DNA from: JAHECQ01 sp047638695
GTDB lineage: Bacteria; Actinomycetota; Acidimicrobiia; Acidimicrobiales; SZUA-35
Reading direction: 5' to 3'
NCBI GenBank assembly: GCA_047638695.1
Contig: JBLINY010000009.1
Coordinates: 10,910 to 74,909, forward strand
DNA: 64,000 nt
The notes beneath the pieces are model-generated. The model had not been told where the DNA came from and searched no databases. It saw only the letters and a program-made list of their open reading frames with translations. Below are positions 33,683-43,014 of the stretch, piece after piece (the stretch's first letter is position 1; each line of letters begins with the position of its first letter). A program made the translations under genes and the position numbers.

Positions 33683-36308
33683 TCTGGCGTCTCGCAAATT
33701 GCATAGCCTCGTTGAAATCCATTGCTTCGCCCGTTGCGATGTTGGCGTCCAAGACATCGTCGCCCAGTGTCTCGCGGAGTTGCTCGAGGATCTCGGGCAT
33801 CACGGTGACCAGGCTGACGCTCTGCCGGGTACTACTGCCGTAAATCATTGCGGCTATCTCGGGACGATCGAGGCGTTTGAAGAAGACTGCCAAGTCGGCC
33901 AAGGTTGTCGCCACACTGCCGTGGTTGCCAGCGCGGTGCAACGATTCGATGGCGCTATCGAAAAGGTCAAGGGCACCGATCCGATCGCCCGCTGATTCTT
34001 CGAGACCGGCGATCTCGCGGGCGAGGATGGCTTCGAAGTACTCCAGCCGCTGCCGACGCGAGTAGTCGAGGTTTTCGAGCAGAATAGTGAGCGCTCGAGC
34101 GGGATCAGACTCCGAGATCGAGCGGGCGGAACTTGTGAGCGTGTAGGCGATCCAAAAGGGATTCTGTCGGGCCCGCGCCGCGTCGATTGCTTCCTCTGCG
34201 AACTCCTGCGCCTCGACGGCGCGCCCAATTCCGGGGAGCACGGACATACGGCCGGCCAGGCCAATGAGGTTCGCCAACGGACCCTGCCCGACGAGTGCAT
34301 CGCAGATCTCGAGCCAACGGTCGATATCGCCGTTGTAACGATGGCCAATTGCCTCCCAGAAGGCGGCCCAGCCGTGCTCGTGAGGATCGGCTCCCTGGAG
34401 TTGTTCGAGTTCTCGGGCACGCGCTCCGTATGCAATCGCCTGTTGTGGTCGGCCCGTGATCCCACAGATGCTGGCCGCGGTGTAGAGGCGCGCCAGTTGT
34501 GGGATGGCTGCTGCTTCGGCTGACGCGAGTGTCTCCTCGGCCCAGCCCACCGGCTCGAATCGTTGGAGGACGAAGGTGAGCATGGCCGTATGGGAGGCGA
34601 TCGTTGCCGCTTGCTCGATGTCATTGCGGCTGGTCGCCCATCGGAAGGCTCTGCGCAGGTTCGAGAACTCGCTGTCAACCCAATCGAGGGTCCGCCGCTG
34701 CGCCGGCCCGTCCCAAACCGTCCATTGTTCGAGCACTGCATCAGCGAAGAAGGCGGCATGCTGATCTCGCGCTTGACCATCAAGGTCACTTTCGGCGAGT
34801 TGGTCGGCCGCATACTGCCGGATCGTCTCCAATAGGCCAAAACGGACCTGCTTGCCCGACCGTTCGGTTGTAAGCAACGACTTCCGTACGAGCGAATCCA
34901 AGATGTCCAGAACCGAGTATTCATCCTGTCCGGCACCGCAAACTCGGTGGGCGGCCTCCAATGCGAAGCCATCGGCGAATACCGAGCAGCGGTTGAGGAG
35001 GTCGCGCTCGGCATCCTCGAGCAGATCGTAGGACCACTGAACCACACCCAACAGCGTCTGGTGGTGTTCGAGAACACGATCGGAAGCTGACAGAAATCGA
35101 AAGCGGTCGTCCAGTCGATCTCGTACGTCTGTGGGGCTCATGGAGACCATCCGGGCGGCCGCAAGTTCGATGGCCAGAGCGATGCCATCGAGTCGTTCAC
35201 AAATTTCCTCTACCGCTCGTTGGTCATCGCTGCTGTCCAGAACGAAATCAGCGTCGAGTGCCCGGGCCCTATCAACGAAAAGCCGCACAGCAGGGGAATC
35301 GGGTCCGACCGCGACGTCCAGAGCCGGCACCGGATAGAGCTGTTCCCCTGAAACTCGTAGCCCTTCGCGTGAGGTGGCAATGATGGTGACGGATTCGGAT
35401 GCGCTGAGAAATTGCTCGATGAGTTCGGCGACGGCGTCGAGAAGGTGCTCGCAGTTGTCGAGCACGAGGAGAAGATCTCGGCCAACAAGTGAGCTCGCAA
35501 TTCCTTCGGCGACCGAGACGCCCGCTGATGGTGTTATTCCGAGTGTCGTTGCTATCGCATCGGCGACTCTGTCCGGCTCGAGAACCGGTGCGAGCTCAAC
35601 CAGCCAGACACCATCACCGAACTCGGCAACTCTGCTGGCGGCGAGTTCGAGCGCCAACCGGGTTTTGCCGATCCCACCAAAGCCAGTGAGGGTGATGAGT
35701 CGTCGGCGGGCGACCAGTTCGCTTAGCTCGGCCAGTTCGCGGTCACGCCCGACGAACGTGTCCTTGGTCCGAGGCAGGTTGCCAGTCGGCCGTTCGGCGG
35801 TTTTGAGTGGAGCAAACTCGGTGGCTAGTCCGTCCGCTGCCACCTGGAGGATCCCAATGTGTTCGGCGACATCGCGCAGCAAATGCTCGCCCAGGTCGAT
35901 CAATTCGAAGCCCTGAAGCAGTTGTGCCGTCGCCCTTGTCACCAGGATCTGGCCGCCGTGCCCCGCTCCCATCACACGTGCGACTCGGTTCACTGTTGGT
36001 CCGAAGAAGTCACCGCTTCGGGCTTCGGCCTCGCCAGTGTTCAATCCCATTCGAACGGGTAGCCCAAGCAGACGTTGAGCGTCGATCGCGGCCTCGACGG
36101 CTTGGTTGGCTGAGGTGAACGAGGCGGCCATCCCATCGCCGGTGTGTTTGAAGGCCCGACCACCACGGTTTTCTATGGCCTCGATGAGTACGGCGTCGTG
36201 GGCGGCTAGGGCCTCACGCATCCCCTCGGCATCGTCCTCCCAGCGGCGGGTCGATCCCTCGATATCGGTGAAGAGAAACGTCAGCGTTCCCTCTGAGTGG
36301 ACTGACAT
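33642..36308 (-). CDS. class III cyclase / NB-ARC ATPase / TPR regulatory protein
   Basis: An 888-residue multi-domain signalling protein. Residues 1-165 are a class III nucleotide cyclase domain: TFLFTDIEGSTRRW carries the first metal aspartate, KHTGDG the second, and GPTVNRVARVMG the purine-side residues. Then comes an NB-ARC/AAA-like ATPase with P-loop GFGGIGKTRLA and Walker B LLLVLDNCEHLL, followed by ATSREG and QWSYDLLEDAERDLL helical segments. The last 350 residues are TPR-like helices. This type is common in actinobacteria, usually as a regulator; a DNA-binding domain is not seen here. It is convergent with the catalase-like gene, overlapping by 41 bases. Confidence 0.85.
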   Translation of the reverse strand: MSVHSEGTLTFLFTDIEGSTRRWEDDAEGMREALAAHDAVLIEAIENRGGRAFKHTGDGMAASFTSANQAVEAAIDAQRLLGLPVRMGLNTGEAEARSGDFFGPTVNRVARVMGAGHGGQILVTRATAQLLQGFELIDLGEHLLRDVAEHIGILQVAADGLATEFAPLKTAERPTGNLPRTKDTFVGRDRELAELSELVARRRLITLTGFGGIGKTRLALELAASRVAEFGDGVWLVELAPVLEPDRVADAIATTLGITPSAGVSVAEGIASSLVGRDLLLVLDNCEHLLDAVAELIEQFLSASESVTIIATSREGLRVSGEQLYPVPALDVAVGPDSPAVRLFVDRARALDADFVLDSSDDQRAVEEICERLDGIALAIELAAARMVSMSPTDVRDRLDDRFRFLSASDRVLEHHQTLLGVVQWSYDLLEDAERDLLNRCSVFADGFALEAAHRVCGAGQDEYSVLDILDSLVRKSLLTTERSGKQVRFGLLETIRQYAADQLAESDLDGQARDQHAAFFADAVLEQWTVWDGPAQRRTLDWVDSEFSNLRRAFRWATSRNDIEQAATIASHTAMLTFVLQRFEPVGWAEETLASAEAAAIPQLARLYTAASICGITGRPQQAIAYGARARELEQLQGADPHEHGWAAFWEAIGHRYNGDIDRWLEICDALVGQGPLANLIGLAGRMSVLPGIGRAVEAQEFAEEAIDAARARQNPFWIAYTLTSSARSISESDPARALTILLENLDYSRRQRLEYFEAILAREIAGLEESAGDRIGALDLFDSAIESLHRAGNHGSVATTLADLAVFFKRLDRPEIAAMIYGSSTRQSVSLVTVMPEILEQLRETLGDDVLDANIATGEAMDFNEAMQFARRQIKQVRSALTEPNQ

Positions 36309-36552
36309 AGCGCCAGGTTCGCACAGGTCGGCGACGTTCCCCGCAACGGGTTAACGGGACATCGATGCTGTTGTTTGGCCACGGGTTGGACAGCGAACAG
36401 GCGGACCGTAGCCGCATGCCGCGGATCCGAGAACTTCTTTTTGTGGTGTTGGTTGCCACGGCCAGGAGGTGCGGGGTCGCTGTACTGGACGCTGATGCGT
36501 TCGTGCGTTCGTGCGTTCGGGCGTCTTGCCACCGCCGACTACGGTCGGTCGG

Positions 36553-37770
36553 ATGGACGGGGATCAATCGCACGAAGCCACTGGACCGCTGCGAGGCAAG
36601 CGAGTGATCGACCTTGGGACCCTGCTGGCCGGCCCGGTCGCAGCTACCTTGCTGGGCGATTTCGGTGCCGAGGTCATCAAGGTCGAGCAGCCCGGTGTCG
36701 GTGACACCCTTCGGGGAGGGGTGGTTGCCGATGGGCAACCTCCACGGATGGCCTGGTTGGTCGAAGGACGCAACAAGCGCTCGGTCACCATCAACCTGCG
36801 CACGCCGGAGGGTCAGGAGCTCGTGCGGAAGCTGGTCGCCACCGCAGACATCGTGGTGGAGAACTTCACTCCGGGCACGCTCGAGGGCTGGGGCCTTGGA
36901 TGGGATGACCTCCAAGCGGTGAACCCCAAACTCATCATGGTGCGGGTATCGGGGTTCGGACAGACGGGCCCCTACAGCGAGCGGGCGGGCTATGACCGAA
37001 TTGCACTGGGGGTTTCGGGCTATCTGTATCCCACCGGTTATCCCGACCGGCCACCAGTTCGGCCCGCTTTCCCAACCGCCGACTACAACACTGCTACCTT
37101 CGCCGCCCTTGCCGCCATGTTCGCTCTTTACGAACGCGATGCCCAGGGTGGCGCGGGCCAGATGATCGATCTGGCCCTCTACGAGGCTCCATTTCGCATC
37201 ACGGCTGACCTCATCGGCACGTTTCGACAGCGAGGGGAGCTTCGCGAACGGATTGGCAACCGAAACCCCGGGTTCACTCCGGCTGGGAACTTTCTGACCA
37301 GCGATGATCGATGGATCCAGATTGCGGCCGGCGGCGATCGCCCCTGGCGGCGACTGTGCGAAGCCATGGGAGTACCCGAGCTGGCCGATGACGAGCGGTA
37401 CCTCACGTCGCGTGACCGGCATGGCCGGGCCGACGAGTTGGAGGAGCTTTTGCGTCAGTGGGTAGCAACCGTCCCCTTCGACGAGCTCGAGGACCTTCTA
37501 GCCGAGCACAACGTGCCCGCCGGTGGAATTTTGACCGCTGCCGACATCTCCGACCATCCGCAGTTCGAGGCCCGAGGCAACATTGCGATTGTCGACGATG
37601 GCCACGGGAACGATGTGTCGATGCCGTCGCCGACACCGAACCTGGTCGGCACCCCGGGAACAATCCGCCATGCCGGACAAGACTTGGGCCTGGAAACCGA
37701 GGCCATACTCTCCGAGCTTGGGCTTGACGCCTCCGACGTAGCCGACCTGCGCGACAAAGGCATCGTGTAA
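36553..37770 (+). CDS. CaiB/BaiF-type CoA transferase
   Basis: A 405-residue class III CoA transferase. It starts RGKRVIDLGTLLAGPVAATLLGD, with the VIKVEQPGVGD cofactor segment and the catalytic aspartate in FPTADYNTATF. ATG 36553 is preferred over an upstream ATG at 36511, because the extra residues have no family likeness. It is a lone gene between the regulator (divergent) and the MFS transporter (convergent). The 244-base region before it holds a small gttcgtgc repeat near 36501-36520. The CoA donor and acceptor are unknown. Confidence 0.85.
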   Translation: MDGDQSHEATGPLRGKRVIDLGTLLAGPVAATLLGDFGAEVIKVEQPGVGDTLRGGVVADGQPPRMAWLVEGRNKRSVTINLRTPEGQELVRKLVATADIVVENFTPGTLEGWGLGWDDLQAVNPKLIMVRVSGFGQTGPYSERAGYDRIALGVSGYLYPTGYPDRPPVRPAFPTADYNTATFAALAAMFALYERDAQGGAGQMIDLALYEAPFRITADLIGTFRQRGELRERIGNRNPGFTPAGNFLTSDDRWIQIAAGGDRPWRRLCEAMGVPELADDERYLTSRDRHGRADELEELLRQWVATVPFDELEDLLAEHNVPAGGILTAADISDHPQFEARGNIAIVDDGHGNDVSMPSPTPNLVGTPGTIRHAGQDLGLETEAILSELGLDASDVADLRDKGIV

Positions 37771-37800
37771 CTGGGGAGCGCTCGTGTAGCTGGGGAGCTA
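37763..37800. repeat. 19-bp tandem repeat over a stop codon
   Basis: Two near-identical 19-bp units, beginning tcgtgtaactggggagc (37763-37781) and tcgtgtagctggggagc (37782-37800), followed by a shorter tcgctag. The first holds the TAA of the CoA transferase (37768-37770), the second a TAG. The minus-strand stop of the MFS gene follows at 37804. Confidence 0.85.
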
Positions 37801-37803
37801 TCG

Positions 37804-39282
37804 CTAGACCTGTTCGGCTTTGCTGTTCTCGAGAGTGAAAAAGGCGAGGACCATACCCATCGCGGCGTAGGCGGCGATGAGGTAGTGGGCTATCCGCCAG
37901 CCATCGAGGAAGGCAACATCGGCGCTGGCTACTTGGGCGATCTGACTGAGGGGAATGTCGAACCCTCGCGAGACCATCACGCCCACCACCACAGCCGACG
38001 CGATGGCCTGCCCGAAAACATTCCCCAAGTTGCGGGTGAGATTGGTGAAAGCGCCAATCACTCCGAGACTTGCCGGCGGTACCGACCCGAGAATCGCTGA
38101 ACTGTTGGGGACGTTCCACATGCCCTGGGACAGTCCAGTCAGAAAGACCAGGAGTGTCACCGTCGTGATACTCGTCTCAGCGGTGATGAAACCCATGGCC
38201 AGCGCGATCGCACCCATCAGACCGAGACCGCCAACGGTGAAAGGGCGTGACCCGAGGCGATCCGAGAGTCGACCCGACGTCTGTGCGGCCATACCCATGC
38301 CCAGCGAGATCAGAAACAACACGGCTCCAGCGCCGCCCTCGGCCATGCCACGAAGGCTGATGAGGTAAATGGGGAGCAGGAAACGGGTGGTGGTCGAACC
38401 CATGAACCCGAGGAATCGGGTGGCGACTCCCATCGTGAAGCGAGTGATCGTGAAAAGGCGAAGCTGAAGCATTGGCGCCACATGGCGAAGTTCCCAACGC
38501 ACGAACGATGCGAACAGCAGCACCACCAACACGAAACCGCCACTGATCAGGGGTGACGTCCACGGCACCCCGAATGGATTGTTGACGGTCAGCACGAGGA
38601 CGATCACGCTCAGTCCCGACAGGATGGCACCACCCCAGTCGAACGCATCCGGTGGCCCAGATCGTTCGCCACCGACCCGCTCTTCGTCGAGGATGAAGTA
38701 GGCCGCGACCCAGGCGATGCTGATCGGCACGATGAGGACGGCGAACAGCACCTGCCAGGGAAAGACCTGAAGCATCAGCCCGGCAAAGATCGGGCCTGAG
38801 GCTCCTCCGATCGAGACCGCCGTTGTTTGGCTGCCAACCGCCTTGCCGCGTTCTGCCGGAGGGAAAACCGAGACGATCATTGCGGTGCCGACCGATTGCC
38901 CCATCGCGTTTCCGAGCGCCATGACGAGCCGAGCGGCGATCAGAAGAAGGAAGGTGGGGGCCGCCGCGGTGAGCACCGCGCCGAGACCAAAAATGGCTAA
39001 TCCGGTGAGGTGCACCTTCTTGCGGCCGACGATGTCGGCCAGTCGCCCCATTGGCAGCATGACGGCGCTGATGACGAGGGCTTCGACGATCACCACCCAG
39101 CTGACGGCCCGAAGGGTGACGCCGAAGTCGTCAGCGATCGCCGAGAGAGCGACGAAGACCATCGACATGGTCATGACCATGGTGAAAAATGAGAGCCCGA
39201 TGGCGGCGAAAGCTTTCCACTTGTAGCCGTCGTCGGCATCAAGGGTTGTCTCAGAATCGAGAAGCTCGGACACCGGACGCAT
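37804..39282 (-). CDS. MFS transporter, DHA2 (EmrB/QacA)-type
   Basis: A 492-residue membrane protein with about 14 predicted helices. Motif A appears as MGRLADIVGRKKVHLTG, with further family features MALGNAMGQSVGTAMIV and the PPAERGKAVG loop. DHA2 members export drugs or other small toxins by proton exchange. It is divergent from the selenoprotein gene at 39314, with 31 bases between start codons, and convergent with the CoA transferase. Confidence 0.88.
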   Translation of the reverse strand: MRPVSELLDSETTLDADDGYKWKAFAAIGLSFFTMVMTMSMVFVALSAIADDFGVTLRAVSWVVIVEALVISAVMLPMGRLADIVGRKKVHLTGLAIFGLGAVLTAAAPTFLLLIAARLVMALGNAMGQSVGTAMIVSVFPPAERGKAVGSQTTAVSIGGASGPIFAGLMLQVFPWQVLFAVLIVPISIAWVAAYFILDEERVGGERSGPPDAFDWGGAILSGLSVIVLVLTVNNPFGVPWTSPLISGGFVLVVLLFASFVRWELRHVAPMLQLRLFTITRFTMGVATRFLGFMGSTTTRFLLPIYLISLRGMAEGGAGAVLFLISLGMGMAAQTSGRLSDRLGSRPFTVGGLGLMGAIALAMGFITAETSITTVTLLVFLTGLSQGMWNVPNSSAILGSVPPASLGVIGAFTNLTRNLGNVFGQAIASAVVVGVMVSRGFDIPLSQIAQVASADVAFLDGWRIAHYLIAAYAAMGMVLAFFTLENSKAEQV

Positions 39283-39313
39283 ACGGCAACGACCCTAGGA
39301 GCTACGGTTTGTG

Positions 39314-40231
39314 ATGGCCGATTTGGACAACGAACTACCAGAAGCCTTCGCGACGCAACCCATCCAGTACCTCAGCCGTACACGAGCGTGGTATTCGGCC
39401 TTGGGGTACGAGCCGTATCGCTGGCCGCACAACGATGAGGTTCCGTTCGCCCCACTCGACAAGCCGCTGTCGGAGTGTCGCCTCGGGCTCGTCACCACTG
39501 CCGCGCCGCATCAACCGGACAAGGGTGATCAGGGTCCCGGAGCTGCCTATAACGGCAGCGCCAAGTTCTTTGACGTCTACTCATCTGAGGTCGCCGATCC
39601 TCTTGACGTCCGGATCTCACACATCGGCTACGACCGCAACCATTCCAAGGCCGACGATCCCAACACATGGCTGCCGCTGCCTCGTCTGCACGAAGCAGTA
39701 GCGGCGGGCCGAATTGGTTCGCTGACCGAACGTTTCTATGGGGCCCCGACCGTTCGACGGGTTCGCAGCACCACCGAGGAGCACGCTCCACGGATCGTCG
39801 AGATGTTGCAGGAGGATGGCGCTGACATTGCCCTGCTCGTTCCCACTTGACCCGTTTGCCATCAGACGGTCAGTTTGACCGCTCACGCCATCGAGTCAGC
39901 CGGCATCCCCACCGTTGTAATGGGAGCAGCAAAGGACATTGTCGAGCACGTTAGCGTTGCCCGGTTCGCCTTCAGCGACGTGCCGCTTGGCAACTCGGCC
40001 GGGCTGCCTCACGATGTGGATTCGCAGCGTGAGGTACTCGATTGCGCCCTCACCCTGTTCGAGAAGGCGTTTGCACCGCGAACCACGGTGCAAACCCCGG
40101 CTCGCTGGAACGGCGGGGATCACACCTGGAAGCACGACATGATGAATCGTGAACAGCTCGATCCGGAGGCAGTGGCCAAGGCCAAGGCTGAGTTCGAGCG
40201 CCAGAAGGAGTTGGCCAACCTCAACCGGTAG
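39314..40231 (+). CDS. GrdB-family selenoprotein candidate (in-frame UGA = selenocysteine)
   Basis: Two open frames that abut in the same frame encode one protein of 305 residues across a TGA at 39848-39850. Upstream the sequence ends EDGADIALLVPT; downstream it goes on PVCHQTVSLTAHAIESAGIP and VVMGAAKDIVEH. This is the glycine/sarcosine/betaine reductase selenoprotein B family, where the site is LVPxCPVC in cysteine forms and Sec in others. Reading the TGA as Sec179 gives the redox pair U-x-x-C (Sec179, Cys182), intact through to TAG at 40229. A SECIS-like hairpin begins 12 bases after the TGA (separate entry). In this family Sec/Cys acts in a redox reaction on an amine or thioether substrate, but the aerobic members are uncharacterised. 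Alternative: a nonsense mutation of a Cys codon. Confidence 0.8.
39862..39878 (+). promoter_or_regulatory. bacterial SECIS-like hairpin
   Basis: A 6-bp stem (tcagac pairs with gtttga, one G-U wobble) closes a five-base loop ggtca. The loop begins 17 bases after the UGA, inside the usual window for bacterial SECIS apical loops, and opens with GGU, as known elements do. A further hairpin (cccgtttg with cagacgg) overlaps its 5' arm. This supports selenocysteine at 39848-39850. Confidence 0.7.
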
Positions 40232-41690
40232 GGCTTGTCTGGCCGATGTTTTCGTCCAGGGCGCGGTTGATGAGGTTTTTCGTGATGCCACTCACCGTTG
40301 GGTCGTCGAGGCCATAGGCCCAGTCGGTACATCCGGTCGTAAACACCCAGCCCTGGCCCAGGCGATGGGTTCCCATCACCGCGTGGCCGCCTTCGAAGAT
40401 GGCCCGAGTTTCGGCCGTGTCACTTCCCGCTAGCCGCTCCGCGACCCAGTTGAGCTCGCCCACGTAGTTGGCCAGGCCGGCCGCGATCTCGTGGGTTTCC
40501 CAGAGTTTGGCCGGAGCGGTTGCCAGAATCTCGAAAGCCAACGGGGTGCCATCGATCCCGGTGGGCCGGGGTATGCCGTCGACCAGCTCGAAGTCACAGC
40601 CATCGCACTCGTAACCAACGACCATGCCATCGCCCCCGACGACGTCGCCGGGTTCGAGGTCGAGGCCGGCGAATACCCAGTGCGCTGGTTGATGGACTGA
40701 GTAGCCACCACCCTCAGGAGCGTGAGGCATGTTGGCGTAGCCGCCGCGGGTGAAACTTACGCCGGTCATTTCGTTCTCGGGCCGACGGCACAGCGGGTCG
40801 CTCCACATCGTCGAGACCGATGTCTCGCTGTCGCCGCCAACCACGGGATCCTGGTCGATGTCGAACTTGTAGCCAACAATCCGACGCCAATCGTTTTCCG
40901 GTCGGATCTGCCAGAAGGACGTGTTGCCCGAGAGGAAGAGGGCTGCGCCACCTTCAGCCACCCAGCCTTCGACGTTGTCTCGCATCGATGCCGACCAGTA
41001 CTCGTCATGGCCGACACTGAGGTAGAGCTTGTACGGGGCAAGAAGCTCAGGATCGGTGGCCAGATCGGTGCTGGTCGCATAGTCGAAGGAGATGCCCTCA
41101 GATTCGGCCCACGCCACGAACAATCGCTCCCAGTTGGCGAAACCGGCAGCTGAGGAGAAGAAGGAGTGAGTACGGAAGTGAGCCTTGATCTCGTCGCGAG
41201 GCATGTCGACATAGGCCGCGGCGCGAAAGCGTCGGGGGTCATCCTTGGCGAGGAAGCCCGTCGGCAATGGTCGTTCGAGCGACGAGATGCTCCCACCCGT
41301 GTAGAAGCTGTCGGCGCCCCAATGGTTGTAGGCAGCCCACGTTGACGTCGTTAGGACAAGCAGGGTGTTGCCAGGCGTGGAGGCTTTCACAACGAAGAAC
41401 GCCTCGGCGCTTTCTCCATTCGGTGCGGTCAGCCGAACGAGATAGAAGCCTGATGCCCACGATGAGCTGACGGTGACCTGCAGGGTCGCTTCCCAACCAC
41501 AGCCCTCGCGGACAATTGAATCGCTCACCGGTTGTTCGCTCACGGGCACATCGTGGTGACGATGGACCACGTCCTCGCCCGCTCCCACTCGAACAATCTC
41601 GACGTTGCACGTGGTCTGGTCGCTGCTGATCATGAGGGCAACGGTCTGGTCGGCTGCCGTTGACTGCGGCCAGCAATACGCATCAATCAT
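40221..41690 (-). CDS. N,N-dimethylformamidase large subunit-like protein
   Basis: A protein of about 489 residues whose C-terminal part resembles the large-subunit domain of N,N-dimethylformamidase. Visible markers are SSSWASGFYLVRL, AYNHWGADSFY, YLSVGHDEYWS, then LFLSGNTSFWQIR and NMPHAPEGGGY. The family hydrolyses formamides with an iron centre and, in the known enzyme, a small partner subunit that is not seen here. ATG 41690 is preferred over a GTG at 41720. Its end overlaps the selenoprotein gene by 11 bases on the opposite strand, and its start faces the aminotransferase gene. Real substrate unknown. Confidence 0.75.
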   Translation of the reverse strand: MIDAYCWPQSTAADQTVALMISSDQTTCNVEIVRVGAGEDVVHRHHDVPVSEQPVSDSIVREGCGWEATLQVTVSSSWASGFYLVRLTAPNGESAEAFFVVKASTPGNTLLVLTTSTWAAYNHWGADSFYTGGSISSLERPLPTGFLAKDDPRRFRAAAYVDMPRDEIKAHFRTHSFFSSAAGFANWERLFVAWAESEGISFDYATSTDLATDPELLAPYKLYLSVGHDEYWSASMRDNVEGWVAEGGAALFLSGNTSFWQIRPENDWRRIVGYKFDIDQDPVVGGDSETSVSTMWSDPLCRRPENEMTGVSFTRGGYANMPHAPEGGGYSVHQPAHWVFAGLDLEPGDVVGGDGMVVGYECDGCDFELVDGIPRPTGIDGTPLAFEILATAPAKLWETHEIAAGLANYVGELNWVAERLAGSDTAETRAIFEGGHAVMGTHRLGQGWVFTTGCTDWAYGLDDPTVSGITKNLINRALDENIGQTSPTG

Positions 41691-41742
41691 CGCCGAGACC
41701 GTATCGATACCCCCGGCCACCCCGCCATGTCAGACTTCGGCA

Positions 41743-43014
41743 GTGAACGAATTACTGCTCCGCCACCGTCACGTCATGGGTCACGATGCGCCTCTTTTCT
41801 ACGACAGCCCCCTCGAGCTCGTTCGAGGTGAAGGGGTGTGGCTCGAAGGAGCGGACGGCACTCGCTACCTCGACCTGTACAACAACGTTCCTTGCGTCGG
41901 GCATGCCAATCCTCGTGTCGTCGAGGCGCTGGCCCAACAGGCGGCAACGCTGAATGTGCACAGTCGATACCTACACGAGGGTGTCGTCAGCTACGTCGAG
42001 CGATTGGTTGGTTTGCACCACGAGGGGATCGAAACGGCCATCCTGGCCTGCAGCGGCACCGAGGCCACCGAACTGGCAATCAGAATCGCCAGGGATGCAA
42101 CGGGCAAACGCGGCATCATCTGTACCGACGCTACCTATCACGGCAATTCGTCGCTGGTCAGTCGGTTGTCGTGGCTGCCGGTCGGGACAGAGCGCAGTGG
42201 TGTCCGCTCGATCTCGACACCTCAACGGTTTCGCCCCTTGGCCCAAGGGCTGAGCGACGACGAACTATGCGACCGGCACCTGGCTCAGCTCGAGCACACC
42301 ATTGCCACATTTGAGGCAGACGGAACCGGTCTAGCGGGCATCATGCTGTGCTCGATATTGGCTAACGAGGGCCTTCCGGTGGTGCCGAGCCGATGGTTCG
42401 AGAGAGCCTCGGAGATGGTTCGAGCAGCGGGCGGGATGATTATCGCTGACGAGGTGCAGGCCGGGTTTGGCCGAAGTGGCAACTGGTGGGGCTACGACAC
42501 GAGCGGCTTCGTCCCCGACATCGTTTGCATGGGCAAACCAATGGGCAACGGGTTGCCGTTGTCGGCTGTGGCCGCCGGTCACGATGTGATCACAGGCTTC
42601 CGTCAGCGCCATCGCTACTTCAACACCTTCGCCGGTAGCCCCCTGCAGGCCGCGGTGGGTATGGCCGTGATCGATGAGATCACCGATCGTCAGTTGGTGG
42701 CGAGCGTCGCTGACGTCGGGCCCGCATTGCAGACGTCACTCCGAAACCTGCAGCCGGATCATCCACGCATGGGAGATGTGCGCGGCCATGGCTTGTTCAT
42801 AGGTATCGACTGGGTCCATCCCGGTACCACCGACCCCGACGTCGAGGGGGCGGCAGCGATGGTCGAGGCTTTGAAGCAGCGCGGGATGTTGCTGGGCAAG
42901 GCCGGCCAGCACGGCAACGTCCTGAAGATCCGGCCGCCGCTGATCTTCGATCACGAGCACGCCGAGACGTTTCTCGCCAGCTTCAGTTCGGCTGTGGCAG
43001 ATGCTCACGTCTGA
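41743..43014 (+). CDS. class III aminotransferase (AGXT2-like/phospho-lyase-like)
   Basis: A 423-residue PLP-dependent aminotransferase of class III. It begins with YDSPLELVRGEGVWLEGADG and LDLYNNVPCVGHANP; ILACSGTEATELAIR is the phosphate-binding part, and the PLP lysine lies in VCMGKPMGNGLP. The NNVPCVGHxNP opening matches the group of ethanolamine-phosphate and 5-phosphohydroxylysine phospho-lyases and alanine-glyoxylate aminotransferase 2. The kinase gene that follows overlaps it by 14 bases. Start is GTG 41743; the longer frame upstream runs through the divergent gene's start region. Confidence 0.82.
   Translation: MNELLLRHRHVMGHDAPLFYDSPLELVRGEGVWLEGADGTRYLDLYNNVPCVGHANPRVVEALAQQAATLNVHSRYLHEGVVSYVERLVGLHHEGIETAILACSGTEATELAIRIARDATGKRGIICTDATYHGNSSLVSRLSWLPVGTERSGVRSISTPQRFRPLAQGLSDDELCDRHLAQLEHTIATFEADGTGLAGIMLCSILANEGLPVVPSRWFERASEMVRAAGGMIIADEVQAGFGRSGNWWGYDTSGFVPDIVCMGKPMGNGLPLSAVAAGHDVITGFRQRHRYFNTFAGSPLQAAVGMAVIDEITDRQLVASVADVGPALQTSLRNLQPDHPRMGDVRGHGLFIGIDWVHPGTTDPDVEGAAAMVEALKQRGMLLGKAGQHGNVLKIRPPLIFDHEHAETFLASFSSAVADAHV

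Noticed and set aside
36501..36520. Short gttcgtgc repeats as an operator
   Set aside because: Only two or three short copies, no symmetry; likely slippage in GC-rich DNA.
41605..41742. N-terminal extension of the aminotransferase
   Set aside because: The added residues overlap the start region of the divergent dimethylformamidase-like gene and have no family match.
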